The translations under genes and the position numbers were made by a program. The notes beneath the pieces were generated by a model that saw nothing but the letters and a program-made list of their open reading frames with translations, made no database searches and was not told the origin of the DNA. A stretch of 64,000 nt of DNA from Paenibacillus sp. LHD-117 (GTDB taxonomy: Bacteria > Bacillota > Bacilli > Paenibacillales > Paenibacillaceae), in contig NZ_JAVFVT010000002.1 of NCBI RefSeq assembly GCF_030929555.1, positions 186,001 to 250,000 of the forward strand, in the 5' to 3' direction. Numbering within the stretch: the first letter of the stretch is position 1; each line of letters opens with the position of its first letter. Shown here piece after piece: positions 34,586 to 43,885 of this stretch.

Positions 34586-35173
34586 TCAACGTTGGACGGT
34601 ATCCAGATGTTTGGTGCAATTGTGAAGCACGGGCACCCATTGACCATCGTTTAACGACAGGATCGAATAGGATAAATTGCCAAGCCGCTGGTCGGGAATA
34701 ACCGAACACATCGCTTGAAGCAGCTGAGCGATGAAACTTCCGTGCGAGACGATCAGGATGTTACGGTCTGCATCCCGCTCCGCCAGCTCCGATATGACAC
34801 TCATGCCCCTCGCGCGCATATCGTCGTCCGATTCGGCTCCCAGCTGCAACGTACGCCAATCGGCGCCCCACTTGGCCACACGCTGCGCTTCAGTAGTGCC
34901 TTCCAGCTTTCCGAACGAACGTTCCCTTAACCTAATATCGGGATCGAGCAGCGGCAAATCGAGTTTTTTCGCAATGACCTCGGCTGTAACTCTGGCACGT
35001 AATAGATCGCTGGACATGACTGCATCCCATAGGTTCTCTTCCGAGCTTAATCGCCCTGCAAGCGCCTCCGCTTGCCTCATGCCTGTTTCGTTAAGCGGAA
35101 TATCCGTTTGGCCTTGCAGGATCCCGCCTGCGTTCCAATTTGTTTCTCCGTGTCTAACCAATCCGATGAACAA
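34586..35173 (-). CDS. Histidine phosphatase family protein (phosphoglycerate mutase-like)
   Basis: About 195 residues with LVRHGETNWN (RHG phosphohistidine motif), a second arginine-acid pair in LRERSFGKLEGT, and the late VSHGSF histidine. Such proteins may be phosphoglycerate mutases, alpha-ribazole phosphatases or broad phosphatases; the substrate is open. A TTG start at 35173 fits the GAGGGA site nine bases upstream; a GTG at 35182 overlaps that site. Confidence 0.85.
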   Translation of the reverse strand: MFIGLVRHGETNWNAGGILQGQTDIPLNETGMRQAEALAGRLSSEENLWDAVMSSDLLRARVTAEVIAKKLDLPLLDPDIRLRERSFGKLEGTTEAQRVAKWGADWRTLQLGAESDDDMRARGMSVISELAERDADRNILIVSHGSFIAQLLQAMCSVIPDQRLGNLSYSILSLNDGQWVPVLHNCTKHLDTVQR

Positions 35174-35264
35174 AACGTTCACTCCCTCGATCCGCTGTCA
35201 CCGCGCATGCCCTGCTTCGACAGTCACGGCCCAATATGTATATGACGTTGTAACGGGAACGAGT

Positions 35265-35870
35265 TCAATGACGCGTTCGAGACAACCAATTCAAGATGAG
35301 CAACGCCATGACGAGCCCGAGCAGCGACAAAGCTACGTAATATTGCGGAAATGTCGGAACGACCTTGAGCACGAACGGATCGCTAATGCTGGCTACGGGC
35401 ACTTCCGCGTAATAGCCGGCGTCGCTGAATACATTGTCCCCCGATACGTTCACCGTATCGATTAATCCCGTCATCGCTTCCATCTCGGCTTTGGTCGGCG
35501 CATCCCGATAATCGAATACGAACACGAAAAACGCGCAAGCGAACATCGCCATACAACCGGCGATCAATATCGCGATGTTGCGACGGAACGACTTCGAGAA
35601 TTGATAGCTTTTGCTCGGCACCGGCATGAACCAGGATTGTTCGGCATAAATCCGTTCCATCACGTTCCGGGTTATGTGTTCGGACGGGCCAATCAGCATA
35701 GGCTCCTCCGAGTATTCCCGGATGAGATTCTCGCTCTCCTCCCATATGCCGAACTGTGCGGAGCATTCCGCGCAATCCAGCAAATGTGCTTCCATCTCTA
35801 TTCGATCCTGATCGTTCTCGGACAAGTCCCAATAGATCGCGAATTTATCCTGAACTTCCGCACATCTCAT
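35265..35870 (-). CDS. Membrane anti-sigma factor with zinc-binding ZAS motif
   Basis: 201 residues. The cytoplasmic N terminus has AHLLDCAECSAQF, a HxxxCxxC zinc anti-sigma motif. There are two membrane segments (IAILIAGCMAMFACAFFVFVF and YYVALSLLGLVMALLILNWL) around an external loop of about 55 residues. It overlaps the ECF sigma gene by four bases and is therefore its likely cognate regulator. The signal it senses is unknown. Confidence 0.85.
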   Translation of the reverse strand: MRCAEVQDKFAIYWDLSENDQDRIEMEAHLLDCAECSAQFGIWEESENLIREYSEEPMLIGPSEHITRNVMERIYAEQSWFMPVPSKSYQFSKSFRRNIAILIAGCMAMFACAFFVFVFDYRDAPTKAEMEAMTGLIDTVNVSGDNVFSDAGYYAEVPVASISDPFVLKVVPTFPQYYVALSLLGLVMALLILNWLSRTRH

Positions 35871-36463
35871 CTTATATTCATCCCCTCGAATGGTTCCATC
35901 GCCGACATGCCTCCGAAATACGGCTCGAGCTGCGATTTTACGCTTGCTCTGGCCCGGAACAGCAACGACTTGACGGAACTGACCGATTGTCCCAAAATGT
36001 TGGCGATCTCTTGGTAATCGAGTTGGTCATATTCTCGCAGAATGAGCGCAGAGCGTTGTTTCTCCGGCAAGTTGTTGATTGCGTCCCTCACCATGGCCAT
36101 CCGCTCGTTGCGAAGAAGCTGCTGCTCCGGCGCCGATTCCGGCGAAGCGAGCGGCTCGAACCCCGCATCGTCCAACGACACGTTTGCCGTTTTTCCTTTG
36201 CGAAGTTCGCTTAGGACCGTATTGCGGGCAATCGTATATAGCCATGTCGAGAAGGAAGCGTCCATCTCCCTGAAAGAATGCAAGCTCCGATAGGCTTTGT
36301 AAAACGTCTCCGAACATAAGTCTTCGGCGAGCAATTCAAGCTTCGAGCTCTTCAGCATATGAAAGATAAAGGCCATGATCTTGCGCTGATACCGCCGCAT
36401 AAGCTCGGAGTATAGCTCGACATTGCCATCCTTTATCTCGCGTATGAGCTGGGAATCAGTCAT
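35867..36463 (-). CDS. ECF RNA polymerase sigma factor
   Basis: 198 residues with region 2 (ELYSELMRRYQRKIMAFIFH, AEDLCSETFYKAYRSL) and region 4 (LPEKQRSALILREYDQLDYQ, IANILGQSVSSVKSLLFRAR). Length and layout resemble SigW- or SigX-type ECF factors. GGAGGAGG precedes ATG 36463, and the anti-sigma overlaps at the end. A short repeat copy (36520-36557) sits in its upstream region. No clear autoregulatory ECF promoter was found. Confidence 0.92.
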   Translation of the reverse strand: MTDSQLIREIKDGNVELYSELMRRYQRKIMAFIFHMLKSSKLELLAEDLCSETFYKAYRSLHSFREMDASFSTWLYTIARNTVLSELRKGKTANVSLDDAGFEPLASPESAPEQQLLRNERMAMVRDAINNLPEKQRSALILREYDQLDYQEIANILGQSVSSVKSLLFRARASVKSQLEPYFGGMSAMEPFEGMNIR

Positions 36464-36519
36464 GACAGGCGAACCTCCTCCACCTGCAAGTTATCCCCGG
36501 ACCATCTCGTATAATGGTA

Positions 36520-36557
36520 GTTCAAAATTCCAATTTTGATCAACTGGATTTTTGAAC
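36520..36557. repeat. Minimal copy of the GTTCAAAAAG repeat (both ends, no interior)
   Basis: GTTCAAAATTCCAATTTTGATCA joins directly to ACTGGATTTTTGAAC: these are the left and right ends of the 206-base copy at 55616 with the middle missing. TATAAT lies four bases before it and ATTATA about five bases after, so the outer flanks are also mirror images. Confidence 0.6.
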
Positions 36558-36750
36558 ACGATATTATACATTGTACCTGCCCGGGAACAAAAAGTTGCGG
36601 TCGTTATCTTAAAAACCGAAAATAATCAGGTAGTAAACTATTCGAGTTCCGCAAGCAAATTCCTGCTTGTTTCGACAAAAAGGATATTAAACCTCCATTA
36701 CCCTAATTACCCAAAAATTTGAACGCAAAAAAACGTTACTGAAAATCGGC

Positions 36751-36776
36751 AAAAAAAAACCACTCCGAAGAGTGGT
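36751..36776 (-). terminator. Intrinsic terminator of the candidate small RNA
   Basis: ACCACTC, TTCG loop, GAGTGGT and then nine T residues on the minus strand; a UUCG-type tetraloop on a seven-pair stem. Confidence 0.9.
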
Positions 36777-36833
36777 CAGCGCTCATGCCGAGCGCCCGAG
36801 TTATTGGATAGGAGTGGAGAGAAACCATACTGT
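36751..36833 (-). ncRNA. Candidate small RNA gene (about 80 nt)
   Basis: A perfect consensus promoter (36840-36868) would start RNA near 36833. It ends in a strong hairpin and nine T residues at about 36751. The RNA has an unpaired, C-rich 5' part (CTCTCCACTCCTATCC), a hairpin of GGGCGCTC with GAGCGC, and the terminator stem. No coding frame has a binding site. It is either an independent sRNA or a prematurely ended leader of the ECF gene 370 bases on. The rest of 36558-36992 is AT-rich and holds only this and the tyrA terminator. Confidence 0.55.
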
Positions 36834-36839
36834 ACTTTT

Positions 36840-36868
36840 ATTATATGTATACGCTTCCAAATTGTCAA
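36840..36868 (-). promoter_or_regulatory. Perfect consensus sigma-A promoter
   Basis: Minus-strand TTGACA (36863-36868), exactly 17 bases, TATAAT (36840-36845). All 12 consensus bases are matched. It sits in the 529-base gap between tyrA and the ECF sigma gene. Confidence 0.85.
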
Positions 36869-36926
36869 TAAGCGTTTTCATTTTTCTTCGAGGTTATTTG
36901 TAAGCACTGTACGACCATCTCCGGAC

Positions 36927-36980
36927 AAAAAATGCTCACCACCGACGAACCGCGAATCGGCATCGACGATGGAGAGCATT
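36927..36980 (-). terminator. Terminator after tyrA
   Basis: AATGCTC...CCA and TGG...GAGCATT arms with additional inner pairs, running into TTTTTTG on the minus strand. Thirteen bases after the tyrA stop. Confidence 0.8.
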
Positions 36981-36992
36981 GCTTTTGACATG

Positions 36993-38084
36993 TTATTGAT
37001 GGACGGCATAACCGCTGCTGTCCAGCAGCGCGATCGCTTGGTCCAAATACTCCTGCGTACGGAACGATAACCGAAGAATGCCCGGTACGTCTTCCCTGCT
37101 TTCTATGATTTGGAGATTGCTTAAGTTGATCCGGTTGTTGCCAAGCTCGCTTGCGATTTTGCCGATGATGCCGGGATGATCGGGGACATCTACGTAACAA
37201 TCGTATACGGAATGTATCATGCCTTTGCGCCTCTCGGGCATCCTGCTGCGGAATTCGCCGGCATCGCGGAACGACTGCTCGATCGCTTCGCCATTCCTCT
37301 CCTCCAGCATCCGGGCAAACCCTTCCATGCCGGCGTTCCAATCGCGAAGCAGTCTGAGCAGCACATGACGGTTGTCCAATAAAATGTCGCGCCATAATGC
37401 AGGATCTCCGGAAGCGATGCGCGTAATATCTCTAAAACCGCCGGCTGCAAGCGATTCGTATAAGCCGTTGCGCTCGTTGTACCCCCGAACCTGATTGACG
37501 AGGGCAACCGCGATCATATGCGGAAGATGGCTGATCGCGCCGACGATGTCATCATGGGAATCGGCATCCACCTTCACGATGTTCGCTCTCGTATGCGACA
37601 AGAGCTCCGTCAGCCGTTCTACCGCTTCCGGCGGAGTCGACTCGCCCGGCGTCAGCACGTAGAACGCGTTCTCGAGCAAATGGTACGAAGCCGCTTCTAC
37701 GCCCGAACGCTCCGAACCCGCCATCGGATGTCCGCCGACAAAAACGGCGTTCGTCAGCTTCAGCGATTCGGCGAACGAAGTGACGGACGATTTCGTGCTG
37801 CCTACATCCGTTACAATGCAGCCGGGCTTCAAGTTAAAAGTGCTGATTTGATCCAAGTACTCCTGCAAATTGCCGACCGGCACGCACAGGAAAATAAAAT
37901 CCGCCGCTTCCGCGGCTTCTTGCACGGAGGTTGTGCCTTCGTCGACAACGCCTCGCTGAATATATTTCTGGACGGAAGCCGGACGGTTGGAGTATCCGAT
38001 CACTTTAATGCCCGGTTTGCCCTTTAGGCATAAGGCGATCGATCCTCCGATCAGTCCGACACCGAATATGGAAACTGTTATCAT
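36993..38084 (-). CDS. tyrA: Prephenate dehydrogenase with C-terminal ACT domain
   Basis: Oxidative decarboxylation of prephenate to 4-hydroxyphenylpyruvate for tyrosine. 363 residues: VSIFGVGLIGGSIALCL (NAD fold), TDVGSTKSSV, FVGGHPMAGSERSGVEAA (active site His) and SHLPHMIAVAL. Residues from about 290 form an ACT domain (DCYVDVPDHPGIIGKIASEL), which suggests feedback control by tyrosine. It ends the hisC-tyrA pair; aroE, which follows in B. subtilis, is absent. Confidence 0.95.
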   Translation of the reverse strand: MITVSIFGVGLIGGSIALCLKGKPGIKVIGYSNRPASVQKYIQRGVVDEGTTSVQEAAEAADFIFLCVPVGNLQEYLDQISTFNLKPGCIVTDVGSTKSSVTSFAESLKLTNAVFVGGHPMAGSERSGVEAASYHLLENAFYVLTPGESTPPEAVERLTELLSHTRANIVKVDADSHDDIVGAISHLPHMIAVALVNQVRGYNERNGLYESLAAGGFRDITRIASGDPALWRDILLDNRHVLLRLLRDWNAGMEGFARMLEERNGEAIEQSFRDAGEFRSRMPERRKGMIHSVYDCYVDVPDHPGIIGKIASELGNNRINLSNLQIIESREDVPGILRLSFRTQEYLDQAIALLDSSGYAVHQ

Positions 38085-38094
38085 CCTCTTTTGT

Positions 38095-39186
38095 CTACAC
38101 CGTCACTTCCTGCAATACTTGTTCGAGCGCCGCGATAAACTTCTTGTTCTCCTCAGGCGTGCCGACGCTGACCCGAATATGGTTCGGATAATAAGTCCAG
38201 CGGGCTCTGACGATGATTCCTCGGCGGAGCAAAGCATCGAACATCTCGGGCGACGGGCGCTTCGCGTCGACCATGACGAAATTGCCGAACGCCGGGAAAT
38301 ACGTCAACCCCAGACGGTCGAACTGCTCGTACAAGTAACGAACCCCCGCCGCATTGGATTCCCGGCACGCTTCCAGGAATGCATCGTCAGCCAGAGACGC
38401 CTTTGCGGCTGCCTGCGCGGCGCGGCTCGTATTAAACGGCTCGCGGACTTGATTGACGAACCGGATCACATCCGGATGGCCGACTCCGTAGCCAATTCGG
38501 AAGGATGCTAACCCGTATATTTTGGAGAAGGTTCGCAGTACGACTAAATTACGATATTCCTTCAGCATGTCGACGCCGTTGCTGTACGTCCCGTCGTAGA
38601 CGAACTCGCCGTACGCTTCGTCGAGCACGACAAGCACGTCCGTCGGCACCGACTTCATGAACGCCGTTAGCTCGTCATGGGAAACGATCGTTCCCGTCGG
38701 ATTATTCGGATTGCAGATCCATAACACTTTGGTTCGGCTCGTCACTTTGGCCAGCATCGCAGGCAAGTCGTGACGTCCGTCCTTAAGCGGCACTTCGATG
38801 ATTCTCGCGTTTTCGACCTCGGCATTATGTTTGTACTGGGAGAACGTCTCGTCGGCCATGATCGTTTCGTCGCCGGGGGCGAGGAAGGCTCGTGCGATCA
38901 TGAGGATCACTTCGCTCGACCCCGCGCCGAAGATGATTTGATTCGGCTGTACGCCTAATTTGACGGCCAGATCAGCCGTCAATTCAACGCTCGCTCCGTC
39001 TGGGTATATGTGAGTATTCGACAAGCTCTCGATGACAGCCGCCTTGGCTTTCTCGGAGCAGCCGTTCGGATTTTCGTTCGAAGCAAGCTTGATGACCTCT
39101 GTCAGGCCTAATTCTCTCTTCACGTCTTCAATCGGTTTGCCCGGTTGATAAACGGGAAGATGGACGATATTGCTTTTGGGCTGCAT
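38095..39186 (-). CDS. hisC: Histidinol-phosphate aminotransferase
   Basis: PLP enzyme of histidine synthesis that in Bacillus also transaminates aromatic precursors. 363 residues: KLASNENPNG, GAGSSEVILMIARAFL, CNPNNPTGT, VLDEAYGEF and RTFSKIYGLASFRIGYG with the PLP lysine in SK. ATG 39186 sits ten bases after AAGGGG. Its presence between trp genes and tyrA follows the B. subtilis supraoperon, consistent with its aromatic role. Confidence 0.94.
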   Translation of the reverse strand: MQPKSNIVHLPVYQPGKPIEDVKRELGLTEVIKLASNENPNGCSEKAKAAVIESLSNTHIYPDGASVELTADLAVKLGVQPNQIIFGAGSSEVILMIARAFLAPGDETIMADETFSQYKHNAEVENARIIEVPLKDGRHDLPAMLAKVTSRTKVLWICNPNNPTGTIVSHDELTAFMKSVPTDVLVVLDEAYGEFVYDGTYSNGVDMLKEYRNLVVLRTFSKIYGLASFRIGYGVGHPDVIRFVNQVREPFNTSRAAQAAAKASLADDAFLEACRESNAAGVRYLYEQFDRLGLTYFPAFGNFVMVDAKRPSPEMFDALLRRGIIVRARWTYYPNHIRVSVGTPEENKKFIAALEQVLQEVTV

Positions 39187-39285
39187 TGCGCCATTCACCC
39201 CTTCTATTTGGTCATGTAAACAATAACTAATCTGTATTGTCTCATATCTCTTTACCGATTTAAAGTAGTTTTGCAAAATGAAAGA

Positions 39286-39305
39286 GCCCTCCCAAGCGGG
39301 AAGGC
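39286..39305 (-). terminator. Weak terminator after trpA
   Basis: GCC-TCCC and GGGA-GGC arms with one mismatch, followed on the minus strand by TCTTTCATTTTG. It could separate trp from hisC-tyrA, at least in part. Confidence 0.5.
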
Positions 39306-39363
39306 ACTTATCCATCGACTCCGCAACCTGCAATGGCACGGATGTCGGACGCGCAGCAGTACG

Positions 39364-40170
39364 TTAACCTTTCAGCGAGGCAACGAATTCCCCGACTAGC
39401 CGGAGCCCCTGTCCTCTCGTATCCATGTCGCGCAGTAGAGGCAGCTGTTCTTCGATCTTGCGGACGATGGCGCTGCCTACGACGACGCCGTCGCAAACTC
39501 GTTCGAACCTTTCGACCTGCTCGCGGCTGGAGATGCCGAAGCCGATGCAGATCGGCTGATCGGTCGCTTCCCGGACCGTAGCCAGGAATTGATCGATGTC
39601 GCTGTGGAATTCGGAGCGCACGCCCGTTACGCCGAGCGACGAGACGCAATAAACGAAACCTTTCGCTTTGCTGGCAATTCGCGTCACGCGGTCCTTCGAA
39701 GTCGGAGCAACCAGGGGGATGAGATGGATATCCGCCTGCTCGGCCCGCTCGCGGACCTCTTCATCCTCTTCGATCGGCAGATCCGGAATAATGAGACCGC
39801 TAATGCCTTTGCTCTTCACGAGGGAGAAGAACGAATCGAGTCCGAATTGGAGGACCGGATTGAAGTAGGTAAACAGGATCAGAGGAATCGTAACCCCTGC
39901 CTCGCGCGCACGTTCCGCCATGCCGATACAATCCGCGAGCGTAACCGTGCCCCGAAGCGCCCTCTCGGAGGCGCGCTGGATGACGGGGCCGTCCGCCAGC
40001 GGATCGGAGTACGGCACGCCGAGCTCGATCATGTCCGCTCCCGAACGCTCCAGCTCCTGAATCAGGGCGAGCGTCGTATCCGCATCGGGGTCGCCAACGG
40101 TAATGAACGGAATAAGAGCCGAACGGCCTTCGGCCTTAAGGCTCGCAAACTTTTGATCAATGAGATTCAT
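39364..40170 (-). CDS. trpA: Tryptophan synthase alpha subunit
   Basis: Splits indole-glycerol phosphate to indole and glyceraldehyde 3-phosphate in complex with TrpB. 268 residues: [20 protein letters not shown], the catalytic E in [19 protein letters not shown], and [16 protein letters not shown] near the end. ATG 40170 is internal to the trpB end (14-base overlap); longer in-frame sequence upstream is only the shadow of trpB. Confidence 0.95.
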   Translation of the reverse strand: MNLIDQKFASLKAEGRSALIPFITVGDPDADTTLALIQELERSGADMIELGVPYSDPLADGPVIQRASERALRGTVTLADCIGMAERAREAGVTIPLILFTYFNPVLQFGLDSFFSLVKSKGISGLIIPDLPIEEDEEVRERAEQADIHLIPLVAPTSKDRVTRIASKAKGFVYCVSSLGVTGVRSEFHSDIDQFLATVREATDQPICIGFGISSREQVERFERVCDGVVVGSAIVRKIEEQLPLLRDMDTRGQGLRLVGEFVASLKG

Positions 40171-41362
40171 CGCTCTTGCCTCCCAAATAACCCATGATCG
40201 CCTCGACGTCCTTGTCGCCGCGACCGGATAAGCTGACGACGATGACTTTGTCCTTGTCCAGCGTCGGCGCAAGCTTAAGCGTCTGCGCGATCGCATGCGC
40301 GGATTCCAGCGCGGGGATGATTCCTTCCGTGCGGGAAAGCAGCTGCAGCGCCTCAAGCGCCTCTGCGTCCGTAATCGGCACGTACTCCGCGCGCCCCGAA
40401 TCTTTGAGATACGCATGCTCCGGACCAATGCCCGGATAGTCGAGCCCGGCAGAAATGGAGTGGGCCGGCAGCACTTGACCGTGATCATCCTGAAGCACGT
40501 AGCTCAGAGAGCCTTGGAATACGCCATGGCGCCCCTTCGTCATGGTCGCCGCATGCTCTTCCGTGTGCACGCCTCTGCCAGCCGCTTCTACGCCGAGCAG
40601 ACGCACGCCGTCATCATTCACGAACGGATGGAAAATTCCCATCGCGTTGCTCCCGCCGCCTACGGCCGCAACGACGTAATCCGGCAGACGGCCTTCTTCT
40701 TTCAGGATTTGCTCGCGGGCTTCGTCGCCGATGATGCGCTGGAAGTCGCGAACCATCATCGGGTAAGGATGAGGACCCGTTACGGAACCGAGGATATAAT
40801 ACGTATCGGTCACATGGCTGACCCAATAACGCAGCGTTTCGTTGCAAGCGTCCTTGAGCGTGCGCGTGCCGGAAGTAACGGGCACGACCTCGGAGCCGAG
40901 CAAATTCATGCGGAAGACGTTGAGCTGCTGGCGCTTCATGTCTTCTTCCCCCATGAACACTTTGCATTCGAGCCCTAGGAGCGCGGCGATCGTCGCAGAA
41001 GCGACGCCGTGTTGACCGGCGCCGGTCTCCGCAATGATTTTGGTTTTGCCCATGCGTTTGGCAAGCACGCCTTGCCCGATCGTATTGTTGATTTTGTGAG
41101 CGCCGGTATGGTTAAGATCCTCCCGCTTCAAGTAAACCTTCGCGCCGCCGAGCTGCTCGCTTAACCGCTTCGCGTAGTATAGCGAGGTAGGCCGACCCGA
41201 ATATTTATGGAGCAAATCGCGGACCTCCTGCTGGAATTCCGGATCCTTGGCGTAATGAACGTAAGCTTCTTCGAGTTCGAGCAACGCGTTCATTAACGTC
41301 TCCGGTACGTAGCGGCCGCCGAACTTCCCGAACCTGCCGCTTGCATCAGGTATTTGTATCAT
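40157..41362 (-). CDS. trpB: Tryptophan synthase beta subunit
   Basis: PLP enzyme that joins indole and serine. 401 residues; the PLP lysine is in [15 protein letters not shown], with [20 protein letters not shown] and [18 protein letters not shown] for cofactor phosphate and channel. Overlaps trpF by four bases and trpA by 14. Confidence 0.97.
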   Translation of the reverse strand: MIQIPDASGRFGKFGGRYVPETLMNALLELEEAYVHYAKDPEFQQEVRDLLHKYSGRPTSLYYAKRLSEQLGGAKVYLKREDLNHTGAHKINNTIGQGVLAKRMGKTKIIAETGAGQHGVASATIAALLGLECKVFMGEEDMKRQQLNVFRMNLLGSEVVPVTSGTRTLKDACNETLRYWVSHVTDTYYILGSVTGPHPYPMMVRDFQRIIGDEAREQILKEEGRLPDYVVAAVGGGSNAMGIFHPFVNDDGVRLLGVEAAGRGVHTEEHAATMTKGRHGVFQGSLSYVLQDDHGQVLPAHSISAGLDYPGIGPEHAYLKDSGRAEYVPITDAEALEALQLLSRTEGIIPALESAHAIAQTLKLAPTLDKDKVIVVSLSGRGDKDVEAIMGYLGGKSDESH

Positions 41363-42054
41363 GCTTCAGTCACCTTTCTCACGAATAATCTGATTTTGTC
41401 GATATCCTTGCGCCCTTCCGTTTCTACGCCGCTCGATACGTCAACTCCGTTCGGAGCATGCGAGCGCAAAAGTTGTTGAACGTTATCGGCATTTAGTCCC
41501 CCGGCTACGTACAAAGGCAGCTCCATCGCCAATGCCGCCAGCTTGTACGACTCGATGGCCGACCACGCGAACGGCTCTCCCGTTCCGCCGCCCGGCGCAT
41601 CGATAAGGACGGCGTCAATCGCGCCCCGGTAAGGTTCCAATCGAATGGCGGCATCCTCTGACTGTACATTCGCCGCGCCGCTCCCGGTTCCCTTCCCGAC
41701 GGAGAACACCCGCCAGACGGCGATGCCGGGATGTCTTCGTCTAAGCTCCGAGCAGTAGCCCGGCGACTCGGATCCATGAAGCTGTACGACATGGAGCGGA
41801 ACAACGGCGAGCAGCTCGTCCATTTCCTCCATGGTGGCGTCGACGAATACTCCGACCGTCAATGGCGGCTTGCCGTTCGCACCGGTGATGCGCTCGGCCG
41901 CTTGGAGAAGAATCGCCGCTTCTTCCTTGCTTACTTGGCGTTTGCTAGGTGCGAAAACAAAGCCGATCTCGTGAAACGGCAGACCGTTCATGGACGCGAT
42001 CGTCGATGCGTCCTTTAAGCCGCATATTTTGATGCGCGGTTGCGATGGTTTCAT
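41359..42054 (-). CDS. trpF: Phosphoribosylanthranilate isomerase
   Basis: Amadori rearrangement step of tryptophan synthesis. 231 residues, TIM barrel: [11 protein letters not shown] (catalytic Cys), [40 protein letters not shown] and [11 protein letters not shown]. Overlaps trpC and trpB by four bases each. Confidence 0.95.
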   Translation of the reverse strand: MKPSQPRIKICGLKDASTIASMNGLPFHEIGFVFAPSKRQVSKEEAAILLQAAERITGANGKPPLTVGVFVDATMEEMDELLAVVPLHVVQLHGSESPGYCSELRRRHPGIAVWRVFSVGKGTGSGAANVQSEDAAIRLEPYRGAIDAVLIDAPGGGTGEPFAWSAIESYKLAALAMELPLYVAGGLNADNVQQLLRSHAPNGVDVSSGVETEGRKDIDKIRLFVRKVTEA

Positions 42055-42848
42055 CCTTGCACCGGTCCCATCAATTGATCAACGGCTTCCTTCACATCGC
42101 CTTGCCGCATGAAATGTTCCCCAATCAATACGCCATGCGCCCCGACCGATTGCAGATACCCCATATCGTCGCGGCCCGCGATGCCGCTCTCGCTAATGAC
42201 CGTTACATCCTTCGGCATCATGCCGATCAACTGCTCGGTCGTGCGCAGATCGGTAACGAACGTCTTTAAATTTCGGTTATTGATGCCGATTAGCGTGGCT
42301 TTACCAAGGGAGAGCACCCGCTCGAGCTCTTCCGAGTCGTGGACCTCGACCAGTACGTCCATGCCGAGCGCGCGCGCAAGCTCGTAAAACTCCGCCAGCT
42401 GCTCGGTTGTCAGAATCGCGGCTATCAGCAGAATGGCGTCCGCCCCGATAAGTCGCGCTTCATAAATTTGTCGATAATCGATAATAAAGTCTTTGCGAAG
42501 AAGCGGTACGTTAACCGTGTGCTTCACAAGCGTCAAAAAGTCGTTATGCCCTTGGAAATAATCGCGATCCGTCAGTACGGAGATGCAGTCCGTGCCGGCC
42601 ACTTCATATGATGAGGCAAGGCCCGCCGGTTCAAAGTCGGCCCGAATAAGCCCCTTCGACGGCGAAGCTTTTTTTACCTCCGCGATCAGTCCCATATTCC
42701 GGTTGCGGTTGCCCGCTTGAAGCGCGCGTTCGAAGCCCCGGCACGCTTCCATCTCCGCGATTCGCCTTTCGACGTCGGATAACCAGAACCGGCCCGCCAG
42801 CTCTTCGACCTCCGCATGTTTGGTTGCTACGATTCGATCAAGAAACAT
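42051..42848 (-). CDS. trpC: Indole-3-glycerol phosphate synthase
   Basis: Ring-closing decarboxylase. 265 residues: LIAEVKKASPSKGLIRADF (catalytic lysines), VLTDRDYFQG, LLRKDFIIDYRQIYEARL, IGINNRNLKTF and VISESGIAGRDD. Overlaps trpD by 11 bases. Confidence 0.96.
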   Translation of the reverse strand: MFLDRIVATKHAEVEELAGRFWLSDVERRIAEMEACRGFERALQAGNRNRNMGLIAEVKKASPSKGLIRADFEPAGLASSYEVAGTDCISVLTDRDYFQGHNDFLTLVKHTVNVPLLRKDFIIDYRQIYEARLIGADAILLIAAILTTEQLAEFYELARALGMDVLVEVHDSEELERVLSLGKATLIGINNRNLKTFVTDLRTTEQLIGMMPKDVTVISESGIAGRDDMGYLQSVGAHGVLIGEHFMRQGDVKEAVDQLMGPVQG

Positions 42849-43884
42849 GTGTCAACTCTCCTGTCGTTTGAATAAGCTCTTGCAGCTTAACCTTGGCCTT
42901 GCCGGAATCAATGACTTCCGCCGCCAGGGCTACCCCTTCCTTCAGCGTTGACGCGAGGCCGCCCACATAGATGCAAGCGCCGGCATTCGCAAGCACGATA
43001 TCGCGATAAGCTCCGCGCTCTTCCCCGCCGAAGATCGAGCGGATGATGTTCGCGTTAACCGCCGGTTCTCCGCCCTTCACGTCGCCTATCGGATGCCGGC
43101 GAAGACCAAGCTCTTCCGGCACCAAATCGTATGTCGTAACCGCGCCGCTTCGAAGCTCGGAGATTTGCGTCGGGGCCGAAATGCTAATCTCGTCGAGTCC
43201 GTCATGGCTGCTTACGACCATCGCCCGGTCCAACCCAAGCTCGCCGAGCACTTCGGCGATCGTCGCCGTTCTAGTCCGGTCATACAAGCCGAGCAGTTGC
43301 CTGTCGGCGCCCGCCGGATTCGTCAGCGGACCGAGCATGTTGAATATCGTGCGAATGCCTAGCTCGCGCCGAGGCGCGGCCGCATGTCTCAAGGACGGAT
43401 GATACAGCTGGGCGAACATAAAACAGATGCCGATTTCCTTCAAGCAGGAAGCTGCTTGCTCGGGCGTAAGGCTGATCTGGACTCCCAGCGCTTCAAGAAC
43501 GTCCGCGCTTCCCGTCTTGCCCGACATGGCGCGGTTGCCGTGTTTCGCCACTCGAATCCCCGCGGCCGCCGCGATAATGGACGATGCCGTCGAAATATTG
43601 AATTTATGAATGCCGGAGCCGCCCGTTCCGCAAGTATCCAGCAGCTCGCCGTATCCGGATTGGACTTGGCTCGCGTGATTTCGCATCACTTCCGCGAAGC
43701 CGGTAATTTCGTCTTTCGTCTCGCCTTTCATGCGCAGCGCCGTCGCGATCGCGCCGATCTGGGCGGGAGTCGCCTCGCCGTTCATAATGGTGCCCATCAC
43801 GTGCCCCGCTTCCGAGCGGGATAGATTCTCGCCGCCGATCACCTTGTTCAACGCTTGCTGCATCGTCATGACCATCGTTTCCAT
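42838..43884 (-). CDS. trpD: Anthranilate phosphoribosyltransferase
   Basis: Couples anthranilate to PRPP. 348 residues: LLDTCGTGGSGIHKFNIST (the GTGGD-like PRPP loop, here GTGGSG), AKHGNRAMSGKTGSADVLEALG, and GIRTIFNMLGPLTNPAGADRQL. The start is ATG 43884, just past the trpE stop region. The GTGGSG loop replaces the more common GTGGDG. Confidence 0.93.
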   Translation of the reverse strand: METMVMTMQQALNKVIGGENLSRSEAGHVMGTIMNGEATPAQIGAIATALRMKGETKDEITGFAEVMRNHASQVQSGYGELLDTCGTGGSGIHKFNISTASSIIAAAAGIRVAKHGNRAMSGKTGSADVLEALGVQISLTPEQAASCLKEIGICFMFAQLYHPSLRHAAAPRRELGIRTIFNMLGPLTNPAGADRQLLGLYDRTRTATIAEVLGELGLDRAMVVSSHDGLDEISISAPTQISELRSGAVTTYDLVPEELGLRRHPIGDVKGGEPAVNANIIRSIFGGEERGAYRDIVLANAGACIYVGGLASTLKEGVALAAEVIDSGKAKVKLQELIQTTGELTHVS

Positions 43885-43885
43885 C

